A DNA stretch of 64,000 nt from Pseudomonas quebecensis (GCF_026410085.1 NZ_CP112866.1:3347001-3411000); one strand, 5' to 3'. Shown: positions 36,554 through 48,653, counted from the first letter of the stretch. Program-made: numbers and translations. Notes: generated by a model from the letters alone, not told the origin.

Positions 36554-36746
36554 TTAAGGAAATACCACACTGCTGAATCGGAATTTAGAGAGGGATTCCC
36601 TGTGGATGAGGGAAATACCGGCGGCCCTTTTGGGGACCGACCGTTCCAGCGCGCAGCGTCCTTTTGGGATGCGGGCGCATAAAGAGGCGGCCAGGGTACA
36701 GAATTAGGCTGACAAACGCACTGTTGCGGGGCGTACTGTCCGATAA

Positions 36747-36764
36747 GCGACATCTTGATGTCGC
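36747..36764. promoter_or_regulatory. Perfect palindrome in the brnQ-sucD intergenic region
   Basis: GCGACATC TT GATGTCGC, a perfect 8-bp inverted repeat with a 2-base centre, about 195 bases upstream of brnQ. The tiny loop favours a protein-binding site over an RNA hairpin, although GTTTTC follows on the plus strand. The rest of the 36554-36903 gap holds a REP element and the sucD terminator; I see no further gene in it. Confidence 0.35.
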
Positions 36765-36796
36765 GTTTTCATACTTAATTTGGCAATACGACCACC

Positions 36797-36824
36797 TGTG
36801 GGAGGGGGCAAGTCCCCTCCCACA
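36797..36824. repeat. Compact REP hairpin
   Basis: TGTGGGAGGGGGCAAGTCCC and its continuation CTCCCACA form a single self-complementary REP unit, between brnQ and sucD. Confidence 0.75.
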
Positions 36825-36848
36825 TTGGATCGTGTACATCCAAGACGC

Positions 36849-36876
36849 ACAAAGGCCACCCGAAGGTGGCCTTTGT
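36849..36876 (-). terminator. Intrinsic terminator of the suc operon
   Basis: ACAAAGGCCACC CGAA GGTGGCCTTTGT: a 12-bp stem with a stable tetraloop, 27 bases after the sucD stop on the minus strand. Confidence 0.88.
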
Positions 36877-36903
36877 GGGTGGAACGTCAGTTAAGCGCGG
36901 AGC

Positions 36904-37785
36904 TTACTTGACAGCCCAACCGGTCAGCTCGGCCAGGGCCTTGCCGATGTCTGCCAGCGAACGCACGGTTTTAACGCCTGCGTCCTGCAGCGCAGCGAAT
37001 TTCTCGTCTGCAGTGCCTTTGCCGCCAGAGATGATTGCGCCCGCATGGCCCATGCGCTTGCCCGCAGGGGCAGTCACACCAGCGATGTAGGAAACAACCG
37101 GCTTGGTCACGTGTGCCTTGATGTAGGCAGCCGCTTCTTCTTCAGCCGAACCGCCGATCTCACCGATCATTACGATCGCTTCGGTCTTCGGGTCTTCCTG
37201 GAACAGCTTCAGGATGTCGATGAAGTTGGAGCCTGGGATCGGGTCACCGCCGATGCCGACGCAAGTCGACTGACCGAAACCGGCGTCAGTGGTCTGCTTC
37301 ACAGCTTCGTAGGTCAGGGTGCCGGAACGGGAAACGATACCGACCTTACCTGGCAAGTGAATGTGACCTGGCATGATGCCGATCTTGCATTCGCCTGGAG
37401 TGATCACGCCTGGGCAGTTAGGGCCGATCAGGACCACGCCCAGCTCGTCGCACTTAACTTTAGCGTCCAGCATGTCCAGGGTAGGAATGCCTTCGGTGAT
37501 GCAAACGATCAGCTTGATGCCGCCGAATGCCGCTTCCAGGATCGAGTCCTTACAGAAAGGAGCCGGAACGTAGATCACGCTGGCGGTGGCGCCAGTGGCG
37601 GCTACAGCGTCTTTCACGGTGTTGAACACAGGCAGGCCCAGGTGCTCGGTGCCGCCTTTGCCCGGTGTTACGCCGCCAACCATCTTGGTGCCGTATTCGA
37701 TGGCTTGCTGGGTGTGGAAGCTACCTTGCGAACCGGTAATACCCTGGCAGATAACTTTGGTGTCTTTATTGATCAGGACGCTCAT
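36904..37785 (-). CDS. sucD: Succinyl-CoA synthetase, alpha subunit
   Basis: 293 residues. The CoA-binding Rossmann domain begins with [17 protein letters not shown]. The phosphohistidine is His247 in [14 protein letters not shown], and [10 protein letters not shown] is also conserved. With SucC it converts succinyl-CoA to succinate with formation of ATP or GTP in the TCA cycle. Its ATG shares one base with the sucC stop codon. It is the last gene before the terminator. Confidence 0.97.
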   Translation of the reverse strand: MSVLINKDTKVICQGITGSQGSFHTQQAIEYGTKMVGGVTPGKGGTEHLGLPVFNTVKDAVAATGATASVIYVPAPFCKDSILEAAFGGIKLIVCITEGIPTLDMLDAKVKCDELGVVLIGPNCPGVITPGECKIGIMPGHIHLPGKVGIVSRSGTLTYEAVKQTTDAGFGQSTCVGIGGDPIPGSNFIDILKLFQEDPKTEAIVMIGEIGGSAEEEAAAYIKAHVTKPVVSYIAGVTAPAGKRMGHAGAIISGGKGTADEKFAALQDAGVKTVRSLADIGKALAELTGWAVK

Positions 37786-38951
37786 TATTTGCCCTCCGCA
37801 GCTTTGACAACTTGTTGAGCAGCGTCGGTCAGGCTGGTAGCCGCGATGATGTTCAAACCGCTTTCTGCCAGTACTTTAGCGCCCAGTTCAGCGTTGTTAC
37901 CTTCAAGGCGAACAACAACCGGGATTTTAACGCCGACTTCTTTCACTGCACCGATGATGCCTTCGGCAATCATGTCGCAACGAACGATGCCGCCGAAGAT
38001 GTTGACCAGTACTGCAGCGACGTTGGCGTCGGACAGGATGATCTTGAAGGCTTCGGTCACGCGTTCCTTGGTAGCACCACCGCCCACGTCGAGGAAGTTG
38101 GCTGGTTTGCCGCCATGCAGGTTGACGATGTCCATGGTACCCATGGCCAGGCCGGCGCCGTTGACCATGCAACCGATGTTGCCTTCCAGCGCTACGTAGT
38201 TCAGTTCGAACTTGGCAGCGTGCGCTTCGCGCGGATCGTCTTGCGACGGATCGTGGAAAGTCTTCAGCTTAGGCTGACGGTACATGGCGTTGGCGTCGAT
38301 GTTGATCTTGGCATCGAGGCAGTGCAGGTCGCCGTCGGCCTTGATCACCAGCGGGTTCACTTCCAGCAGGGCCAGATCATGATCCTGGAACAGTTTGGCC
38401 AGACCTACGAAGATCTTGGCGAACTGGGCAACTTGCTTGCCTTCCAGGCCCAGCTGGAAAGCCAGCTCGCGCCCCTGGAACGGCTGAGCGCCAACCAGTG
38501 GATCGATGGTGGCTTTCAGAATTTTTTCTGGGGTTTCGTGAGCGATCTTTTCGATGTCCACGCCACCTTCGGTGGACGCCATGAACACGATGCGACGGCT
38601 CGAACGGTCAACGACAGCGCCCAGGTACAGCTCTTTAGCGATATCAGTGCACGATTCAACCAGGATCTTGGTGACTGGCTGGCCATTGGCATCAGTCTGG
38701 TAAGTCACCAGACGCTTGCCCAGCCACTGCTGTGCGAAGGCCTTGGCGTCTTCTTTGCTGCGAACCAGCTTAACGCCGCCCGCTTTACCGCGACCACCCG
38801 CGTGGACCTGGGCTTTGACAACCCACTCGGTACCACCGATTTTGTCGCAAGCTTCTGCTGCTGCTTCCGGGGTGTCTACTGCGTAGCCCTTGGATACTGG
38901 CAGGCCGTATTCAGCGAACAGCTGCTTACCCTGATACTCGTGAAGATTCAT
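37785..38951 (-). CDS. sucC: Succinyl-CoA synthetase, beta subunit
   Basis: 388 residues from ATG 38951 ([19 protein letters not shown]), the standard start and length; a longer frame to 38999 is not needed. It is an ATP-grasp subunit: [26 protein letters not shown] and [18 protein letters not shown] followed by [11 protein letters not shown] are the nucleotide- and subunit-contact motifs. It forms the heterotetramer with SucD. A gap of 204 bases separates it from lpdG, so it may have its own promoter besides read-through. Confidence 0.97.
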   Translation of the reverse strand: MNLHEYQGKQLFAEYGLPVSKGYAVDTPEAAAEACDKIGGTEWVVKAQVHAGGRGKAGGVKLVRSKEDAKAFAQQWLGKRLVTYQTDANGQPVTKILVESCTDIAKELYLGAVVDRSSRRIVFMASTEGGVDIEKIAHETPEKILKATIDPLVGAQPFQGRELAFQLGLEGKQVAQFAKIFVGLAKLFQDHDLALLEVNPLVIKADGDLHCLDAKINIDANAMYRQPKLKTFHDPSQDDPREAHAAKFELNYVALEGNIGCMVNGAGLAMGTMDIVNLHGGKPANFLDVGGGATKERVTEAFKIILSDANVAAVLVNIFGGIVRCDMIAEGIIGAVKEVGVKIPVVVRLEGNNAELGAKVLAESGLNIIAATSLTDAAQQVVKAAEGK

Positions 38952-39155
38952 GCTTTTTACCGTCTTCGTTAGGTACTGCGCATTCGGCGCTGCGCTCATT
39001 ATGAGTGCCGCGCCACCTGTGACTGCTGCTTGCGCAACCTGCGGGGCTTATGGCCCGTAAAGCTGCGCAAGGCTGCGTCCAGCGGATATTCCGCGGTGAG
39101 TCTTGCGCGCAAGGCTCACGACGGGCAACTCCGCCGTGGTTTCTTATTATCTCGC

Positions 39156-40692
<1,537 letters not shown>

Positions 40693-40695
40693 TTT

Positions 40696-41919
40696 TTAGA
40701 TATCCAGAAGAAGACGAGCCGGATCTTCCAGCAGGTTCTTGATGGTCACCAGGAAAGTCACGGCTTCTTTACCATCGATCAGGCGGTGATCGTAGGACAG
40801 TGCCAGGTACATCATCGGGCGAATCACGACTTGACCGTTGACGGCCATCGGACGCTGGATGATGTTGTGCATGCCCAGGATCGCGGCTTGTGGTGGGTTG
40901 ACGATCGGCGTCGACATCATCGAACCGAAGGTACCACCGTTGGTGATGGTGAAGGTACCACCGGTCATCTCGTCGATGGTCAGCTTGCCGTCACGGGCCT
41001 TCTTGCCGAAGGTGGCGATACCGCCTTCGATTTCAGCCAGGCTCATCAGTTCGGCGTTACGCAGGACCGGAACCACCAGGCCACGGTCGCTGGACACGGC
41101 AACGCCGATGTCTGCATAGCCATGGTAGACGATGTCGTTGCCGTCGATGGAAGCGTTGACGGCCGGGAAGCGTTTCAACGCTTCGGTGGCCGCTTTCACG
41201 AAGAACGACATGAAGCCCAGGCGCACGCCGTTGTGGCTCTTCTCGAACAGGTCCTTGTACTTCGAACGCAGGGCCATGACTTCGGTCATGTCGACTTCGT
41301 TGAAGGTGGTCAGCATTGCCATGTTCGACTGGGCTTCAACCAGACGCTTGGCAACGGTGGCCCGTACACGGGTCATCGGTACGCGCTTCTCGGTGCGGTC
41401 GCCGGCGGCGAACACTGGAGCAGCGGCAGCCGGAGCGGCAGCCTTGGCAGGTGCGGCGGCCGGCGCAGCTTTTTTGGCGGCGATGGCGGCAACCACGTCT
41501 TCCTTGGTCACACGACCGCCTTTGCCGGTACCGGCGACGGAAGCGATGTTGATGCCGTTCTCTTCAGCCAGCTTGCGAGCGGCCGGGGCGGCGACAGGAT
41601 CATCTTCGCCCGCGTCGGCGGCAGCAGCGGCCGGGGCGGCAGCCGGAGCAGCGGACGCTGCTGGAGCGGCAGCAGCAGCGCCGCCCTCTTCGATCGAGCC
41701 CAGTACCTGGTTCGACAGAACGGTAGCGCCTTCTTCGGCAACGATTGCACCCAGCACGCCGTCAGCTTCAGCCAACACTTCCAGCACGACTTTGTCGGTC
41801 TCGATGTCGACGATCAGGTCGTCACGCTTGACGGCCTCGCCTGGTTTCTTGTGCCAGGTGGCAACGGTGCCATCGGCAACCGATTCCGGGAATGACGGGG
41901 CTTTGATTTCGATAGCCAT
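40696..41919 (-). CDS. sucB: Dihydrolipoamide succinyltransferase (E2 of 2-oxoglutarate dehydrogenase)
   Basis: 407 residues. One lipoyl domain (about 1-76) with the lipoylated Lys43 in [11 protein letters not shown], an Ala/Pro-rich linker, a peripheral-subunit-binding domain (about 110-145, [20 protein letters not shown]), a second Ala-rich linker and the catalytic core with [13 protein letters not shown] carrying the active-site His. It transfers succinyl groups from SucA to CoA. It is 44 bases downstream of sucA; lpdG follows beyond an inverted repeat. Confidence 0.96.
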   Translation of the reverse strand: MAIEIKAPSFPESVADGTVATWHKKPGEAVKRDDLIVDIETDKVVLEVLAEADGVLGAIVAEEGATVLSNQVLGSIEEGGAAAAAPAASAAPAAAPAAAAADAGEDDPVAAPAARKLAEENGINIASVAGTGKGGRVTKEDVVAAIAAKKAAPAAAPAKAAAPAAAAPVFAAGDRTEKRVPMTRVRATVAKRLVEAQSNMAMLTTFNEVDMTEVMALRSKYKDLFEKSHNGVRLGFMSFFVKAATEALKRFPAVNASIDGNDIVYHGYADIGVAVSSDRGLVVPVLRNAELMSLAEIEGGIATFGKKARDGKLTIDEMTGGTFTITNGGTFGSMMSTPIVNPPQAAILGMHNIIQRPMAVNGQVVIRPMMYLALSYDHRLIDGKEAVTFLVTIKNLLEDPARLLLDI

Positions 41920-41963
41920 TATCTATGGGTCCTTAAAATTCGGTTTCAGTCAGCGCGAAGGCG

Positions 41964-44795
41964 TTAAACAGTGAAAGCATCTTGCAGCAGTTTTTCCTGC
42001 TGCTCGGCGTGCATCGAGGCATAACCACACGCAGGTGCGGCAGACGCATCACGGCCGGCGTATTCCAGGCCCAGGGCCTTGTTATGGTTGCCGATGCTGC
42101 GACGCAGGTGATGCTGGCTGCTGTACCACGCGCCCTGGTTCATCGGTTCTTCCTGGCACCAGACCACATTCGTGAGGTTGGTGTAAGGCGCGATGACCTC
42201 CATCAGGTCGTCTTCCGGGAACGGGTAAAGCTGCTCGATACGCACGATGGCGATGTCTTCGCGGCCTTCGGCACGGCGCTTTTCCAGCAAGTCATAGTAG
42301 ACCTTGCCGCTGCACAGGATCAGGCGAGTCACCTTGGCCGCGTCCAGCGTGTCGATTTCCGGAATCACGGTCTGGAACGAACCGTCCGCCAGATCTTCCA
42401 GGGTCGAGATGGCCAATTTATGACGCAGCAGCGACTTCGGCGTCAGCACAACCAGCGGCTTGCGCAGAGGACGAATCACCTGGCGACGCAGCAAGTGGTA
42501 GATCTGGGCCGGGGTGGTCGGTACGCAGACCTGAATGTTGTGCTCGGCGCACAGCTGCAGGTAACGTTCCAGACGCGCCGAGGAGTGCTCAGGGCCCTGA
42601 CCTTCATAACCGTGTGGCAGCAACATGGTCAGACCGCACAGGCGGCCCCACTTGTGCTCGCCGCTGGTGATGAACTGGTCGATCACCACCTGGGCACCGT
42701 TGGCGAAGTCGCCGAACTGGGCTTCCCAGATCACCAGCGCGTTTGGCGTGGTGGTCGAGTAACCGTATTCGAATGCCAGTACGGCTTCCTCGGACAGGAA
42801 CGAATCGTACAGGTCGAAACGTGGCTGGCCTTCGTACAGGTTCTGCAGCGGCACATAGGTGCTGGCGTCTTTCTGGTTGTGCAATACCGCGTGACGGTGC
42901 GAGAACGTACCGCGGCCGATGTCCTGGCCGGTCATGCGGATCGGGTGACCTTCGAACGCCAGGGTCGCGTACGCCATGGTCTCGGCGTAACCCCAGTTGA
43001 TCGGCAGGCCGCCGGCTTGCATCTTCTGACGGTCTTCGTAGATCTTCGAGACCTGGCGTTGAACCACAAAGCCTTCCGGAATTTCCAGCAGCTTGGCGGA
43101 CAGTTCCTGCAGGGTCTTGAGGTCGAACGAGGTGTCGTGACGCGCGGTCCAGGTGTGACCCAGGTAAGGGCGCCAGTCAACGAACAGCTCTTTGTTCGGC
43201 TCTTTGACCAGGCTTTTCACTACGTGCAGACCGTTGTCCAGCGCGTTGCGGTATTCGTCGACTTTCGCCTGAACACGCGCTTCGTCCACCACGCCGGCCT
43301 TGGTCAGGCTTTCGGCATACAGCTCACGGGTAGTGCGCTGCTTGGCGATCTGCTGGTACATCAACGGCTGGGTGCCGCTTGGCTCGTCCGCTTCGTTGTG
43401 ACCGCGACGACGGTAGCAGACCAGGTCGATCACCACGTCACGCTTGAACTGCATGCGGTAGTCGACAGCCAGTTGGGTCACGAACAGCACGGCTTCCGGA
43501 TCATCGCCATTCACATGGAGGATCGGCGCCTGGATCATCTTGGCAACGTCGGTGGCGTACTCGGTGGAACGCGCGTCCAGCGGGTTGCTGATGGTGAAGC
43601 CCACCTGGTTGTTGATGACGATGTGAACGGTACCGCCGGTCTTGAAGCCGCGAGTCTGCGACATCTGGAAGGTTTCCAGAACCACGCCCTGACCGGCGAA
43701 TGCCGCGTCACCGTGGATGGAAATCGGCAGAACCTTTTCACCGGTGGTGTCGTTACGACGGTCCTGGCGAGCACGCACCGACCCCTCGACCACTGGCGAA
43801 ACGATTTCCAGGTGGGATGGGTTGAATGCCATGGCCAGGTGAACTTCACCGCCGGTGGTCATCACGTTGGACGAGAAGCCCTGGTGGTATTTAACGTCAC
43901 CGGAACCCAGCTCGACCTTCTTCTTGCCTTCGAACTCGTCGAACAGCTCACGCGGGTTCTTGCCGAAGGTGTTGACCAACACGTTCAGGCGACCACGGTG
44001 GGCCATGCCGATCACGACTTCCTTGGTACCGTAGGAACCGGAACGCTGGATCAGCTCATCAAGCATCGGGATCAGGCTTTCGCCGCCTTCCAGGCCGAAA
44101 CGCTTGGTGCCCGGGTATTTGGTCCCCAGGTATTTCTCCAGGCCTTCAGCAGCAGTCACGCGCTCGAGCAGGTGGCTGCGAACATCAGCGGACAACGCCG
44201 GGCGGCCGCGCACGCCTTCCAGGCGATGCTGGAACCACTGGCGCTGCTCGGAATCGGTGATGTGCGTGAATTCAGCGCCGATGGTGCGGCAATATGTCTG
44301 CTGCAACGCTTCGTGAATTTCGCGTAGGCTCGCTTCCTCTTTGCCGATGAACAGGTCGCCGGCACGGAAGGTCGTATCAAGATCGGCATTGGTCAAGCCG
44401 TAATGATTGATCGACAGGTCAGCCGGTGCAGGACGCTGCCAGAGCCCCAGCGGGTCAAGCTGGGCCGCCTGGTGGCCACGCATCCGGTAGGCCTGGATCA
44501 GTCGCAGTACTTCAACTTGCTTCTTCTCATGCTCACTGCTCACGCTGCCGGCGGAAACCGGCTGGGCGCGGCGCTGGTTCTTTGCCAGCAGCACGAACTG
44601 ATCGCGAATTGTTGCATGCGATACATCGGTGGCAGCGTTGCCGTCTGAAGACAACGTCTGAAATTTGGTGCGCCATTCTTCTGGCACAGCGTTAGGGTCG
44701 TGCAGGTAGAGCTCATAAAGCTCTTCCACATAGGCAGCGTTACCACCTGAAAGATAGCCGCTGTTCCACATGCGCTGCATCACGCTTTCTTGCAT
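41964..44795 (-). CDS. sucA: 2-oxoglutarate dehydrogenase E1 component
   Basis: 943 residues, the usual length. The thiamine diphosphate site is visible in HGDAAFAGQGVVLETFQMS and VHIVINNQVGFTIS, with GMAHRGRLNVLVN and RRRGHNEADEP nearby. It decarboxylates 2-oxoglutarate and succinylates the SucB lipoyl group. GAGGG nine bases before ATG supports the start. The 262 bases between sdhB and sucA contain a 7-bp hairpin (TTCGGGT/ACCCGAA at 44902-44919), so sucA may have its own promoter, though none could be confidently placed. Confidence 0.97.
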   Translation of the reverse strand: MQESVMQRMWNSGYLSGGNAAYVEELYELYLHDPNAVPEEWRTKFQTLSSDGNAATDVSHATIRDQFVLLAKNQRRAQPVSAGSVSSEHEKKQVEVLRLIQAYRMRGHQAAQLDPLGLWQRPAPADLSINHYGLTNADLDTTFRAGDLFIGKEEASLREIHEALQQTYCRTIGAEFTHITDSEQRQWFQHRLEGVRGRPALSADVRSHLLERVTAAEGLEKYLGTKYPGTKRFGLEGGESLIPMLDELIQRSGSYGTKEVVIGMAHRGRLNVLVNTFGKNPRELFDEFEGKKKVELGSGDVKYHQGFSSNVMTTGGEVHLAMAFNPSHLEIVSPVVEGSVRARQDRRNDTTGEKVLPISIHGDAAFAGQGVVLETFQMSQTRGFKTGGTVHIVINNQVGFTISNPLDARSTEYATDVAKMIQAPILHVNGDDPEAVLFVTQLAVDYRMQFKRDVVIDLVCYRRRGHNEADEPSGTQPLMYQQIAKQRTTRELYAESLTKAGVVDEARVQAKVDEYRNALDNGLHVVKSLVKEPNKELFVDWRPYLGHTWTARHDTSFDLKTLQELSAKLLEIPEGFVVQRQVSKIYEDRQKMQAGGLPINWGYAETMAYATLAFEGHPIRMTGQDIGRGTFSHRHAVLHNQKDASTYVPLQNLYEGQPRFDLYDSFLSEEAVLAFEYGYSTTTPNALVIWEAQFGDFANGAQVVIDQFITSGEHKWGRLCGLTMLLPHGYEGQGPEHSSARLERYLQLCAEHNIQVCVPTTPAQIYHLLRRQVIRPLRKPLVVLTPKSLLRHKLAISTLEDLADGSFQTVIPEIDTLDAAKVTRLILCSGKVYYDLLEKRRAEGREDIAIVRIEQLYPFPEDDLMEVIAPYTNLTNVVWCQEEPMNQGAWYSSQHHLRRSIGNHNKALGLEYAGRDASAAPACGYASMHAEQQEKLLQDAFTV

Positions 44796-44901
44796 GCTTG
44801 GTCACCCTCGATTTGGGGACACCACCGGCGAAAACACCGAGTTTGCTTGCAAAAGGCCAAGTGCAGCGACCAAAACAAGCCACTTAGGATCACGCTGATA
44901 G

Positions 44902-44919
44902 TTCGGGTACCAACCCGAA
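44902..44919. other. Hairpin in the sucA leader
   Basis: TTCGGGT ACCA ACCCGAA: a perfect 7-bp stem with a 4-base loop, about 107 bases upstream of the sucA start in the sdhB-sucA gap. It has no T-run on the minus strand, so it is more likely an RNA-stability element or operator than a terminator. Confidence 0.4.
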
Positions 44920-45057
44920 TGCCCCTGCTTGTCTCATTTCTTCAAAATAAGAGCTGCGGCTTTGTAAGTCGCTGCTCAAGTTAAAACTACGGCGCCGGTT
45001 GAAGCCTGCGCCGCAGCATTTACGGGCACAACGGTCCTGCTTTTACTACAACGTCAG

Positions 45058-45762
45058 TTACACGCCGCTCTGCAGCAGCATGTTACGGATGTGACCAATG
45101 GCCTTAGTCGGGTTCAGGCCCTTGGGACATACGTTGACGCAGTTCATGATCCCGCGGCAGCGGAATACGCTGAACGGGTCATCCAGCGAAGCCAGACGCT
45201 CGGACGTCTTGGTGTCACGGCTGTCTGCCAGGAAGCGGTACGCTTGCAGCAGGGCAGCAGGACCCAGGAACTTGTCCGGGTTCCACCAGAAGGACGGGCA
45301 GGAGGTCGAGCAGCAGGCGCACAGAATGCACTCGTACAGACCGTCGAGCTTGTCGCGCTCTTCCGGGGACTGCAGACGCTCGATGGCCGGGGCCGGCGTG
45401 TCGTTCTGCAGGAACGGCTTAACTTTCTCGTATTGCTTGTAGAAGATGCTCATATCGACAACCAGGTCACGGATAACCGGCAAACCTGGAAGTGGACGAA
45501 CGATCAGCTTGTTGCCTTTCACCACGGCGGACAGCGGCGTGATGCACGCCAGGCCGTTCTTGCCGTTGATGTTCATGCCGTCGGAGCCGCAGACACCTTC
45601 ACGGCAGGAGCGACGGTAGGAGAAACCCTCGTCCTGCTCTTTGATCAGGGCCAGCACGTCCAGCACCATCAGGTCTTTACCACCGGTATCGACCTGGAAT
45701 TCCTGCATGAACGGCGCAGCGTCCTGATCAGGGTTGTAGCGATAAACACTGACTTTCAACAT
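45058..45762 (-). CDS. sdhB: Succinate dehydrogenase iron-sulfur subunit
   Basis: 234 residues from ATG 45762 (AAGGG eight bases upstream); an in-frame GTG at 45771 is too close to the ribosome site. The N-terminal ferredoxin domain has SCREGVCGSDGMNINGKNGLAC (2Fe-2S), and the C-terminal domain has CILCACCSTSCP and CRGIMNCVNVCPKGLNP for the 4Fe-4S and 3Fe-4S clusters. It carries electrons from SdhA to ubiquinone at the SdhCD membrane anchor. Last gene of sdhCDAB. Confidence 0.97.
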   Translation of the reverse strand: MLKVSVYRYNPDQDAAPFMQEFQVDTGGKDLMVLDVLALIKEQDEGFSYRRSCREGVCGSDGMNINGKNGLACITPLSAVVKGNKLIVRPLPGLPVIRDLVVDMSIFYKQYEKVKPFLQNDTPAPAIERLQSPEERDKLDGLYECILCACCSTSCPSFWWNPDKFLGPAALLQAYRFLADSRDTKTSERLASLDDPFSVFRCRGIMNCVNVCPKGLNPTKAIGHIRNMLLQSGV

Positions 45763-45773
45763 GGCAGCCACCC

Positions 45774-47546
45774 TTAGTAAGTCCGAATCTTCGGTTCAAA
45801 GGTCGGAACCGTTTTCGGCGAGAAGTTCACGGCACGCTTGGCAACGCGCTTTTCACCCGGGAAGTACAGGGTGTGGCACAGCCAGTTCTCGTCGTCGCGG
45901 TCTTCGTAGTCTTCACGCGCGTGCGCACCACGGGATTCTTTACGAACCTCGGCGGCAATCGCGGTCGCTTCGGCCACTTCCAGCAGGTTTTGCAGTTCAA
46001 GGGCTTCGATACGAGCGGTGTTGAACGCCTGGCTCTTATCGTTGATCTTGACGTTGGCGATGCGCGTACGCAGGTCGGCCAGTTGGGCGATACCCTTCTG
46101 CATGTATTCGCCGGTACGGAATACACCGAAGTAGTTCTGCATGCAGCTTTGCAGCTCGCGACGCAGGGTTGCCACGTCTTCGCCATCGGTGCGCTCGTTC
46201 AGAGCGGACAGGCGCGCCAGGGCGGCCTCGATGTTGGCGTCGGTGGCGTCGTCGTACTCGATACCGTCGGTCAGCGCCTTCTCGAGGTGCAGGCCTGCCG
46301 CACGACCGAATACCACCAGGTCGAGCAACGAGTTACCGCCCAGGCGGTTGGCACCGTGAACCGATACGCATGCCACTTCACCCACTGCGAACAGACCAGG
46401 GATGATGGTGTCAACGCCATCGGCGTCCTGAGTGATCGCCTGGCCATGGATGTTGGTCGGCACGCCGCCCATCATATAGTGGCAAGTCGGAACAACCGGA
46501 ACCGGAGCAACTACCGGGTCAACGTGCGCAAAAGTCTTGGACAGTTCGCAGATGCCTGGCAGACGGCTGTGCAGCACTTCTTCGCCCAGGTGATCGAGCT
46601 TGAGCATCACGTGGTCGCCATTCGGACCGCAACCGTTGCCGGCGATGATCTCTTTAACCATCGAACGGGCAACAACGTCACGACCGGCAAGGTCCTTGGC
46701 GTTCGGCGCATAGCGCTCCATGAAACGCTCGCCATGCTTGTTGATCAGGTAACCACCTTCACCACGGCAACCTTCGGTCACCAGTACGCCGGCGCCGGCA
46801 ATACCGGTCGGGTGGAACTGCCACATTTCAATGTCCTGCACCGGCACGCCGGCACGCAGGGCCATACCTACACCGTCGCCGGTGTTGATCAGGGCGTTGG
46901 TGGTGGAAGCATAGATACGGCCCGCACCGCCGGTGGCCAGAACGGTAGCCTTGGCGCGAATGTAGGTGGTTTCGCCGGTTTCGATGCAGATGGCGATCAC
47001 ACCGACGAACTCGCCTTGGGAGTTCTTGACCAGGTCAACCGCGTAGTACTCGTTCAGGAACGTGGTACCGGCTTTCAGGTTGCCCTGATAAAGGGTGTGC
47101 AGCAGCGCGTGGCCGGTACGGTCGGACGCGGCGCAGGTACGGGCAGCCTGCCCGCCTTTACCGTAATCCTTCGACTGGCCGCCGAACGGACGCTGGTAGA
47201 TACGGCCTTGCTCGGTACGGGAGAACGGCAGACCCATGTGGTCCAGCTCGAACACCGCCGCAGGGCCTTCCTGACACATGTACTCGATCGCGTCCTGGTC
47301 ACCGATGTAGTCGGAACCCTTGACGGTATCGTACATGTGCCAGCGCCAGTCATCGTTCGGGTCGGCGGACGCGATGGCGCAGGTGATGCCACCCTGAGCC
47401 GACACGGTGTGAGAGCGCGTCGGGAACACCTTGGTGATCACGGCAGTCTTGTGACCACCCTGGGCCAGCTGCAGCGCAGCGCGCATGCCGGCACCGCCGC
47501 CACCAATAATGATGGCGTCGAAGGAAATAGTTGGAATGTTAGCCAT
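45774..47546 (-). CDS. sdhA: Succinate dehydrogenase flavoprotein subunit
   Basis: 590 residues. FAD-binding [17 protein letters not shown]; His46 in [11 protein letters not shown] is the covalent FAD site; the capping and active-site regions include [21 protein letters not shown] and [19 protein letters not shown]. It oxidises succinate to fumarate on the cytoplasmic side of the inner membrane. It is three bases downstream of sdhD and 11 bases before sdhB, so the genes are tightly linked. Confidence 0.97.
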   Translation of the reverse strand: MANIPTISFDAIIIGGGGAGMRAALQLAQGGHKTAVITKVFPTRSHTVSAQGGITCAIASADPNDDWRWHMYDTVKGSDYIGDQDAIEYMCQEGPAAVFELDHMGLPFSRTEQGRIYQRPFGGQSKDYGKGGQAARTCAASDRTGHALLHTLYQGNLKAGTTFLNEYYAVDLVKNSQGEFVGVIAICIETGETTYIRAKATVLATGGAGRIYASTTNALINTGDGVGMALRAGVPVQDIEMWQFHPTGIAGAGVLVTEGCRGEGGYLINKHGERFMERYAPNAKDLAGRDVVARSMVKEIIAGNGCGPNGDHVMLKLDHLGEEVLHSRLPGICELSKTFAHVDPVVAPVPVVPTCHYMMGGVPTNIHGQAITQDADGVDTIIPGLFAVGEVACVSVHGANRLGGNSLLDLVVFGRAAGLHLEKALTDGIEYDDATDANIEAALARLSALNERTDGEDVATLRRELQSCMQNYFGVFRTGEYMQKGIAQLADLRTRIANVKINDKSQAFNTARIEALELQNLLEVAEATAIAAEVRKESRGAHAREDYEDRDDENWLCHTLYFPGEKRVAKRAVNFSPKTVPTFEPKIRTY

Positions 47547-47549
47547 GAC

Positions 47550-47918
47550 TCAGATACCCCAAAGAATCTGCACACCCCAGACGAAGTAAGCGAACATCGC
47601 GATGCCGCATACTGCCTGGAAGAGGAAACGTACTGCAGTCGCGGACTTGCCCAGCGCCATTGGCGTGAGGTAGTCGGTCGCGATGGTCCACATGCCGACC
47701 CAGGCGTGAGCGCCCAGGGCCACAAGTGCCAGCAGACTGAAGATTCGCATCGCATTATGGGCAAACAGGCCGTGCCATTGCTCATAGCCGATGCCCGGGT
47801 TTGCGACGAGGTATCCGATCAGGAAAATGAAATAAGCCGCGAGAACAACCGCAGACACGCGCTGCGCCATCCAGTCGTAGAGGCCCGAACGCGATAGGTT
47901 CGTAACGCTGGTTACCAT
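47550..47918 (-). CDS. sdhD: Succinate dehydrogenase membrane anchor SdhD
   Basis: 122 residues from ATG 47918 (GGAG seven bases upstream); a TTG six bases earlier is not needed. Three membrane helices: about 18-40, 55-75 and 95-117. The early SGLYDWMAQRVSAVVL block and HAWVGMWTIATDYL carry residues typical of the quinone/haem region (conserved His and Tyr-Asp). It overlaps the end of sdhC by seven bases. Confidence 0.93.
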   Translation of the reverse strand: MVTSVTNLSRSGLYDWMAQRVSAVVLAAYFIFLIGYLVANPGIGYEQWHGLFAHNAMRIFSLLALVALGAHAWVGMWTIATDYLTPMALGKSATAVRFLFQAVCGIAMFAYFVWGVQILWGI

Positions 47919-48289
47919 ATCCAAACTCCTGCCAGAACGATCAGCACCACGGAAATGGCGATGATGATTTTCGAGCCCAGGCGGCCGCCTTCCAGCGTCT
48001 CACCGATGCCCATGTCCATGATCAAGTGGCGCACACCGGCTACCAGGTGATACAGCAGAGCGGACAGGAGGCCCCATGCTACGAACTTGGCCAGCGGGCT
48101 GGTCAAGTATGCCTTCACCTCGGCGTAACCTTCCTCGGAACCCAGGGATTTGCTCAATGCGTAAAGCATGATGCCCAAGCCCAGGAACAGGATGATGCCG
48201 GAAACACGGTGCAGGAACGACGTAACGCCGGTGATGGGGAGTTTGATGGTCCTTAGGTCTAGGTTTACAGGTCGTTGGCTATTCTTCAC
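47912..48289 (-). CDS. sdhC: Succinate dehydrogenase cytochrome b556 subunit SdhC
   Basis: 125 residues from GTG 48289; an in-frame TGA 12 bases upstream fixes GTG as the first usable start, although its ribosome site is only an A-rich tract. The family motif RPVNLDLRTIKLPITGVTS followed by LHRVSG, and the haem-binding HLVAGVRHLIMDMG, are present with three membrane helices. It binds haem b and ubiquinone with SdhD. It is the first gene of sdhCDAB, about 130 bases downstream of a good sigma-70 promoter. Confidence 0.93.
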   Translation of the reverse strand: MKNSQRPVNLDLRTIKLPITGVTSFLHRVSGIILFLGLGIMLYALSKSLGSEEGYAEVKAYLTSPLAKFVAWGLLSALLYHLVAGVRHLIMDMGIGETLEGGRLGSKIIIAISVVLIVLAGVWIW

Positions 48290-48424
48290 GGCTTTTTTTC
48301 ACACTGAAGAGCCCCTAACAATCAGGGCAAAGTTGTAGGGGAGTGCACTGGTCAGGTAAGCACCACCCAGGGAGTGCGACCCCCAATGAAAGCAAGCCCA
48401 AAAGCCCTTGGCGGTCGGTGGCCG

Positions 48425-48453
48425 AGTATAGACAGTTAGGTTACTAATGACAA
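48425..48453 (-). promoter_or_regulatory. Sigma-70 promoter of sdhCDAB
   Basis: Minus strand TTGTCA (48448-48453), 17 bases, TATACT (48425-48430). It gives a leader of about 130 bases before sdhC. In the 48290-48653 gap it is back-to-back with the gltA promoter; I see no gene in that gap. Confidence 0.8.
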
Positions 48454-48567
48454 CGCGCGCTCCTCACCCTAATAGCGGATTGCGCTGACGGGATAAAAGG
48501 CGTAAATGGCAGTTAATTTCGACGAAAAAGTATGGTTAAAGCCTTCTGGAGCAAGACTTTAGGCAAA

Positions 48568-48595
48568 TTGACATCTGAATTTATCTCACTATAGT
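48568..48595 (+). promoter_or_regulatory. Sigma-70 promoter of gltA
   Basis: A consensus TTGACA (48568-48573), 16 bases, TATAGT (48590-48595), about 50 bases upstream of the gltA ATG. It is the best -35 match in the window. Confidence 0.85.
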
Positions 48596-48653
48596 GGTGC
48601 GGGCCCTGCGTGGGGGGTCTGTCTGATGATTTGAAGCATAAATAGGAGGCCAC

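Noticed and set aside
41982..44327. Open frame of 781 codons on the plus strand, opposite sucA
   Set aside because: SucA on the minus strand has full catalytic motifs; this antisense frame has none and is explained by high GC at third positions.
45873..47897. Open frame of 674 codons on the plus strand, opposite sdhA and sdhD
   Set aside because: It covers two genes with certain assignments and has no recognisable family.
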